Shown here piece by piece: positions 59,501-64,000 of a stretch of 64,000 nucleotides of DNA (position 1 is the stretch's first letter; the number at the start of each line of letters is the position of its first letter). The stretch is from Pteria penguin. Lineage: Eukaryota; Mollusca; Bivalvia; Pterioida; Pteriidae. Both the position numbers and the translations under genes were made by a program. Under the pieces are notes generated by a model that saw nothing but the letters and a program-made list of their open reading frames with translations, ran no database searches and was not told the DNA's origin. The stretch is taken from the NCBI GenBank assembly GCA_035048485.1, contig CM068587.1, positions 31,171,001 to 31,235,000 on the forward strand, in the 5' to 3' direction.

Positions 59501-62500
59501 CACAGTTATCACTGTCAGATGTTGACTGGTGTTTTGAATGAAACTAATTAAACCACTGTAATATTCAAATTTAGATGTTTTCAAGCGAAAAAAAAAAAAC
59601 TTAGTGTTGGTTGTGTTCCTTAAATAAATAAATTAAATAAAGTACACCAGTCTGTTGCCTCTAAACTTAGAATCCAAAAATAATGGAGTAAAAAATCAAA
59701 CCAGTATTTAAAGCATTCCTTTTGAAGGCCTTAGTTTTAGCTACCTCTGTCAGCTTAAGGATAAATCAAATGAGAAGTATAGCCAAGGTACCTGCCGTAG
59801 GTCAGTTGAATGACATTTTCAGGTAATTCCAGTTTCTGCCACCTCTGACCACTGGTATTGAGTTATTCAAGAATCACACCCATAGTTTCCTTTAAAGGAG
59901 ACCACAATGACACTGATATGGAATTCCAGAACTGACATGCATTTTGTTTAATTGCATTTTGCATCTTGCAAACATTAATTGCAAAAACTTCATAATTTGT
60001 GATTTCCCACCCTTGATGTTACATGATGGATTGTATCTTTTTTGTATGCGTTATTTCTTCATGTCAGCTGTTTCTTTCTTGTCAATATTTAGCAAAACAG
60101 AGCCTGCATGGCATACTTGATTTTCCAAGCATAAAACACCCTAGTAGTATGTGATATATATGGTATCATGCTTTCAAAATAAGCCATAAATTGCATTTTG
60201 CAATTTTTGTTTTGCAAATTGCATTTTGCCACTGATAATGATACATGATGGATTGTATCTTTTTGTTATATGTTATTTCTTCATGTCAAAAAATTATAAA
60301 AACAATATCACAATGTAAGCAAAATGTGGAAAGCTAAACGCAAGAATCGAAATGCAAAAAGCATGTCGATTCAAGAATTCCATACACTTAGCAAAGCTCA
60401 TTCTTTTTTAAATTCTAATGAGAAATGTTGAAATACTATAGTGCTTCTTATTCATAACAGTTTTATTCGTCTTCATTTGGAAGTTGAACACCTCTATAGA
60501 TAAACTTCTTGTGATTATATATGTATAATGGAATGTTGCACCTTAAATTTAAATCTTATTTCATCAATTTTTAGCTTCCTCCAGTGTATGTTTCAAAGAC
60601 TTGGTATAAATATGAAGTCATTGTAACATTTAAGGATATAAACAAGTATGTTACCTTTAGTAAAGAAGAGGCTAAGAAGGTAAGTGCAGCAAATTCCACT
60701 TACTGATATACATGTAAAAGATCTCCAACTTCTTCAGTCTGGTCCAGTGCTTTATTTCTGTGCACTGTATTAGGCAGGTGTTGTTACTTTATAAATGATG
60801 AAACTTCATGAGGTAAAATAAGAGACAAACCAAGTAATTTTTAATTGTCTGAATTTGTGAGCTTTTTTGACTTCACTGAGCATTGAGTGTGTTAGATTGC
60901 ATCCTAAGTCTTTACCATTGGACATAGCTACTGCAGTTTAGACTTGAAAGAAGGCCCAGCATTCTTCCTTTTCACCCAAAGTTTATCATTATACCATATA
61001 AACTTTGTTATAAATCATACTTTATTTTTCACTACCACTTATTAGGGGTATGGAAGTCTAGTTGTATCACAAATAATTTCAGGTCTCAAAACCCAAGTTC
61101 AATTCTGACAGATGGTTTTTAATCTTTCTGTGGCAGGGTATCAATTTTGAATGTGTAAATGATGTGACAGGCACAACTTATCAACCTTTACATTGTATTA
61201 TACATGTATAATGACCATTTGCATCTGCAGTTATTTCCACTGTGTAAAAATCTACAAAGGAATTTCATTTCTTTCTGTTTTTCACTTAAGAAGCAAGAAG
61301 GGCCCCACCATATGGTGAGTGCCCTATAAATATTCACACTGTCTGTCCATCTGTCTGTCAGTACTTTCTATGGTACGCAGTGATGTAACTCTCCTCTTGA
61401 AGATTTTCATAAATTTAATACTTGATAATTTAATAAGGCTACGGAAGATCCCTTTTGATTTTCAAACTGAACAGCTGTGTTATTAAATAATTATGGGATT
61501 TGGTGGATGGGTGGGTTTGGACTTCATTTTTTTTTTAATAAAAGTATTAAGGCACTGTCTAATACACACATTAATTTGACATTATGTTAAAAAAAATGAG
61601 ATTACATGAGAAGATTTTTGTAATCTAAATGTAATATTAGGATAAAGTAGAGATATGCGTCTTTCATTCTTTATATTATTTTGATATTAGTTCCAAATAT
61701 TTCCTGTCGTTATGCATTTATTTATAAACAACATTTATAAGAAAAAAGATGTTTAACAGTACATATTTTAAGATTTGTCATTACGGAACTTGGGGAATAT
61801 TTTCCCAGCGTTGTCAGAAAGCCTGTCAACGGGGCCCTTTCTAAATATTGTAACATTTATATTTGAATAGCATACTTTCTATGAATCACATATACCGTCC
61901 ATTCCACACAAGAATTAGTGTTATCACATATGTTGCAAATGATGCTTACAATATGTATATCATGTATGTTAGGTGAGATAAAAATGAGAAAGCAACTGTT
62001 TTTAATCAATCACTAACTCAGCAATATTTTGAAATCCTGCCATCCTACTTAAATGAACGTCAGGTAAATGGATAATTAAAGATCCTGAACAATACAACTT
62101 TCGAAAAAGCACAATAATCCTTTCTTTCTCACAGAATGAGGATTACATCGCAGTGGATCCTCATATAATGACCACACCCTCTCTGGCTGATGTGAACAAC
62201 GATGGACGAACTGAGGAACTCGTTTTACCTATATCGTACTTCTATGAGGAGGAGGATTACAGGTACAAAATATCATCTTAAATCAGTTCTATAAGCTTGA
62301 CTCGTTTGATTCTCATTGGTCACTCAGTTCTATAAGCTTGACTCGTTATATTCTCATTGGTCACTCAGTTCTATAAGCTTGACTCATTTGATTCTCATTG
62401 GTCACTCAGTTCTATAAGCTTGACTTGTTTGATTCTCATTGGTCACTTGGTTATCTAAGCTTGACTTGCTTGATTCTCATTGGTCACTTACATGTAGTTC

Positions 62501-64000
62501 TATAAGCTTCACTTGTTTGATTCTCATAGGTCACTTAGTTCTATAAGCTTGACATTTTTGATTCTCTTTGGTCACTCAGTTCTATAAGCTTGACTCGTTT
62601 GATTCTCATTGGTCACTTGGTTCTATAAGCTTGACTTGTTTGATTCTCTTTGGTCACTTAGTTCTATAAGCTTGACTCATTTGATTCTTTTTGGTCATTC
62701 AGTTCTATAAGCTTGACTTGTTTGATTCTCTTTGGTCACTTAGTTCTATAAGCTTGACTCATTTGATTCTTTTTGGTCACTCAGTTCTATAAGCTTGACC
62801 TGTTTGATTCTCATTGGTCACTTGGTTCTCTAAGCTTAACTTATTTGATTCTCATTGGTCACTTAGTTCTATAAGCATGACTCATTTGATTCTTTTTGGT
62901 CACTCAGTTCTATAAGCTTGACTCTTTGAATCTCTTTGGTCACTCAGTTCTATAAGCTTGACTTGTTTGATTCTCATTGGTCACTTAGCTCTATAAGCTT
63001 GACTTATTTGATTCTCATAGGTCACTTAGTTCTATAAGCTTGACATTTTTGATTCTCTTTGGTCACTCAGTTCTATAAGCTTGACTCGTTTGATTCTCAT
63101 TGGTCACTTGGTTCTATAAGCTTGACTTGTTTGATTCTCTTTGGTCACTTAGTTCTATAAGCTTGACTCATTTGATTCTTTTTGGTCATTCAGTTCTATA
63201 AGCTTGACTTGTTTGATTCTCTTTGGTCACTTAGTTCTATAAGCTTTACTCATTTGATTCTTTTTGGTCACTCAGTTCTATAAGCTTGACTTGTTTGATT
63301 CTCATGGTCACTCAGTTCAGTAAGCTTGACTCCTTTGATTTTGATTGGTCACTTAGTTCTATAAGCTTGACTTGTTTCATTCTCTTTGGTCACTCAGTTC
63401 AGTAAGCTTGACTCCTTTGATTTTGTTTGGTCACTTAGTTCTATAAGCTTGACTTGTTTGATTCTCTTTGGTCACTTAGTTCTATAAGCTTGACTCATTT
63501 GATTCTTTTTGGTCACTCAGTTCTATAAGCTTGACTCTTTGAATCTCTTTGGTCACTCAGTTCTATAAGCTTGACTTGTTTGATTCTCATTGGTCACTTA
63601 GCTCTATAAGCTTGACTTATTTGATTCTCTTGGGTCACTTAGTTCTATAAGCTTGACCTGTTTGATTCTTTTTGGTCACTCAGTTCTATAAGCTTGACTT
63701 GTTTGATTCTCTTTGGTCACTTAGTTCTATAAGCTTGACTGGTTTGATTCTTTTTGGTCACTCAGTTCTATAAGTTTGACTTGTTTGATTCTCATTGGTC
63801 ACTCAGTTCTATAAGCTTGACTTATTTGATTCTCATTGGTCACTTAGTTCTATAAGCTTGACTGGTTTGATTCTTTTTGGTCACTTAGTTCTATAAGCTT
63901 GACTTGTTTGATTCTCATTGGTCACTTAGTTCTATAAGCTTGACTTGTTTGATTCTTTTTGGTCACCCAGTTCTATACGCTTGACTTGTTTGATTCTCAT
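50467..64000 (+). CDS. DEX1-like: DEX1-like FG-GAP repeat protein (5' part, gene continues past the window)
   Basis: Six exons join in frame: 50467-50582, 55800-56025, 57115-57222, 60575-60679, 61291-61314 and 62135-62262, giving about 235 residues. Residues 1-20 (MAKILLTFVCIF...) look like a signal peptide and an acidic and basic linker follows. The next segment (NLRTLWTAEL, APLIGYITADSNLD, HSSPIQFDVNGDGLLDLM, SSGELLFYTPDGRKLLDY, PPVYVSKTWYKYE, IAVDPHIMTTPSLADVNNDG) follows the order of motifs in the N-terminal FG-GAP/beta-propeller region of the DEX1 family. DVNGDGLLD and DVNNDGRTE are Asp-x-Asn-x-Asp-Gly calcium-binding loops of the FG-GAP type. Plant DEX1 is a membrane-anchored secretory-pathway protein needed for pollen wall patterning; animal relatives are known only by sequence as far as I recall. 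More propeller blades and a C-terminal membrane segment should lie right of 64000. Start, family and exon borders are inferred from sequence only. Confidence 0.75.
50842..51429. mobile_element. 588-bp foldback MITE nested in the 2.54-kb element
   Basis: Left arm GTACCTAATTGAAGACCTAC, GGGTAATTGAAGATC, GGAAGACCTACATTT. Right arm is the inverse (AAATGTAGGTCTTCC, GTCTTCAATAACCC, GTAGGTCTTCAATTAGGTAC). Each arm holds two to three copies of a TTGAAGACCTACGG-like phrase, which recurs inside as GTAGGTCTTC at 51018. Confidence 0.75.
51700..52345. repeat. Diverged tandem repeat, about 200 bp x 3
   Basis: TTTTCTCAAGTATTACA-type phrases at about 51722, 51921, 52123 and 52319, each followed by ACATGAGACTYTRGAGTGTG or a relative and by TCTATAAGGYTYNATACA. 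This is the main body of the 2.54-kb element. Confidence 0.55.
53314..55799. other. Right part of DEX1-like intron 1
   Basis: No exon recognised. TTTCCGGATGATAACTCAAG followed by TACCTTTCAT (55104) is repeated as TTTCCAGATGGTAACTCAAG plus TACCTTTCAT (55252), part of a dispersed repeat. A short CTGTCTGTCTGTC run is at 54662. Confidence 0.45.
55800..56025 (+). CDS. DEX1-like exon 2
   Basis: Encodes CGYNLRTLWTAELAHSPFSA, APLIGYITADSNLDVAAAPF, SESFTVVDTESGKVL and ends NSIHSSPIQ before a consensus GTAAGT. The acceptor is TGTTTGTAG at 55791-55799 (one spare base, in phase with exon 1). A nearby alternative, TACAG at 55785, would add IHVCR in phase 0. Confidence 0.7.
57115..57222 (+). CDS. DEX1-like exon 3 (FG-GAP calcium loop)
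   Basis: 36 codons after TTTGGACAG: FDVNGDGLLDLMFTTSSGEL, LFYTPDGRKLLDYKYH. Phase 0 at both ends; donor GTAAAT. DVNGDGLLD is the calcium-binding loop. Confidence 0.8.
57714..59011. repeat. 23-bp minisatellite, about 56 units, in DEX1-like intron 3
   Basis: Unit ATGGACATTATAGATAAAAT plus AAC. Variants such as AATATGGACTTTATAG (57920, 58030, 58210) and AAAATAGACATCATAG (58378, 58700, 58907, 58957) recur in the same order, so blocks of several units have been copied. Confidence 0.95.
59012..60574. other. Right part of DEX1-like intron 3
   Basis: No exon seen. CATGATGGATTGTATCTTTT and a following TTATTTCTTCATGTCA occur at 60022 and 60243, with AATTGCATTTTGCA phrases around them, a diverged direct repeat of about 220 bp. 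Confidence 0.45.
60575..60679 (+). CDS. DEX1-like exon 4
   Basis: 35 codons, LPPVYVSKTWYKYEVIVTFK, DINKYVTFSKEEAKK, between TTTTTAG and a perfect GTAAGT. The PPVYVSKTWY stretch corresponds to the P..V.K.WY segment after the second FG-GAP blade in DEX1 proteins. Phase 0. Confidence 0.75.
61291..61314 (+). CDS. DEX1-like microexon, 24 nt
   Basis: AAGCAAGAAGGGCCCCACCA plus TATG lies between TTTTTCACTTAAG and GTGAGT and encodes KQEGPHHM in phase 0, so it can be included or skipped without shifting the frame. Confidence 0.5.
62135..62262 (+). CDS. DEX1-like exon 6 (second calcium loop)
   Basis: NEDYIAVDPHIMTTPSLADV, NNDGRTEELVLPISYFYEEE, DYR (last codon split), after TCTTTCTCACAG. The D.HI..TP.LAD.NNDG.....V.ISYF pattern is the most family-specific part of the visible protein. 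Donor AG|GTACAA. The next exon must begin with one base and lies beyond the window. Confidence 0.8.
62286..64000. repeat. 41-bp satellite, about 42 units, in a DEX1-like intron, open to the right
   Basis: Unit TTCTATAAGCTTGACTTGTT then TGATTCTCATTGGTCACTCA and G. Nearly every unit has a HindIII site (AAGCTT). A block of about twelve units repeats: the variant GACATTTTTGATTCTC at 62551 recurs at 63042, 491 bp later, with the same order of variants after it. The array reaches the window edge, so its length is unknown. Confidence 0.95.

Overview
This is eukaryotic, AT-rich, repeat-dense nuclear DNA, most likely from a bivalve mollusc or a close marine relative. The clues are spliced genes with GT..AG introns, tRNA-headed SINEs ending in short CAAA/CAAT-type tails, many short inverted-repeat elements beginning CAGTGGCGGATCC, a repeat beginning ACAAGAGGCCC that is familiar from bivalve genomes, long minisatellites, and no bacterial-style gene packing. 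The species cannot be named from the sequence alone.

Only two convincing protein genes are visible, both on the + strand. The first (exons at 4030-4248, 4507-4689 and 5920-6056) encodes the mature part of a small secreted eight-cysteine protein with a hydrophobic C-terminal tail typical of GPI anchoring. Its signal-peptide exon was not found. The second begins at 50467 behind a YY1/ETS-like promoter and runs off the right edge. Six exons can be joined in frame (50467-50582, 55800-56025, 57115-57222, 60575-60679, a 24-nt microexon at 61291-61314, and 62135-62262). They encode the start of a secreted or membrane FG-GAP repeat protein that resembles the DEFECTIVE IN EXINE FORMATION 1 (DEX1) family.

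Layout: 0-15.7 kb holds the first gene plus scattered MITEs, SINEs and a foldback element. 15.8-17.0 kb is a 54-bp minisatellite with a spurious 450-codon open frame. 17,756-28,980 (copy A) and 35,029-46,287 (copy B) are nearly identical 11.2-kb copies in the same orientation. They are separated by a 6.05-kb spacer whose two ends are inverted repeats of each other. Each copy carries the same SINE, three hairpin elements, two minisatellites and an 850-895 bp foldback element with 11-bp target duplications. 46.3-50.4 kb is mostly simple sequence and a 26-bp minisatellite. 50.4-64.0 kb is the DEX1-like gene. Its introns carry a 2.54-kb inverted-repeat transposon, a 1.3-kb array of a 23-bp unit, and a 41-bp satellite with a HindIII site in nearly every unit that continues past the window.

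The most interesting observations are: an inverted-repeat family seen both as a 2.54-kb element and as a 35-bp hairpin, each with 7-bp target duplications; the spaced 11.2-kb duplication, which may be real or may be unmerged haplotypes; and the reconstruction of an animal DEX1-like gene with a microexon and array-filled introns.
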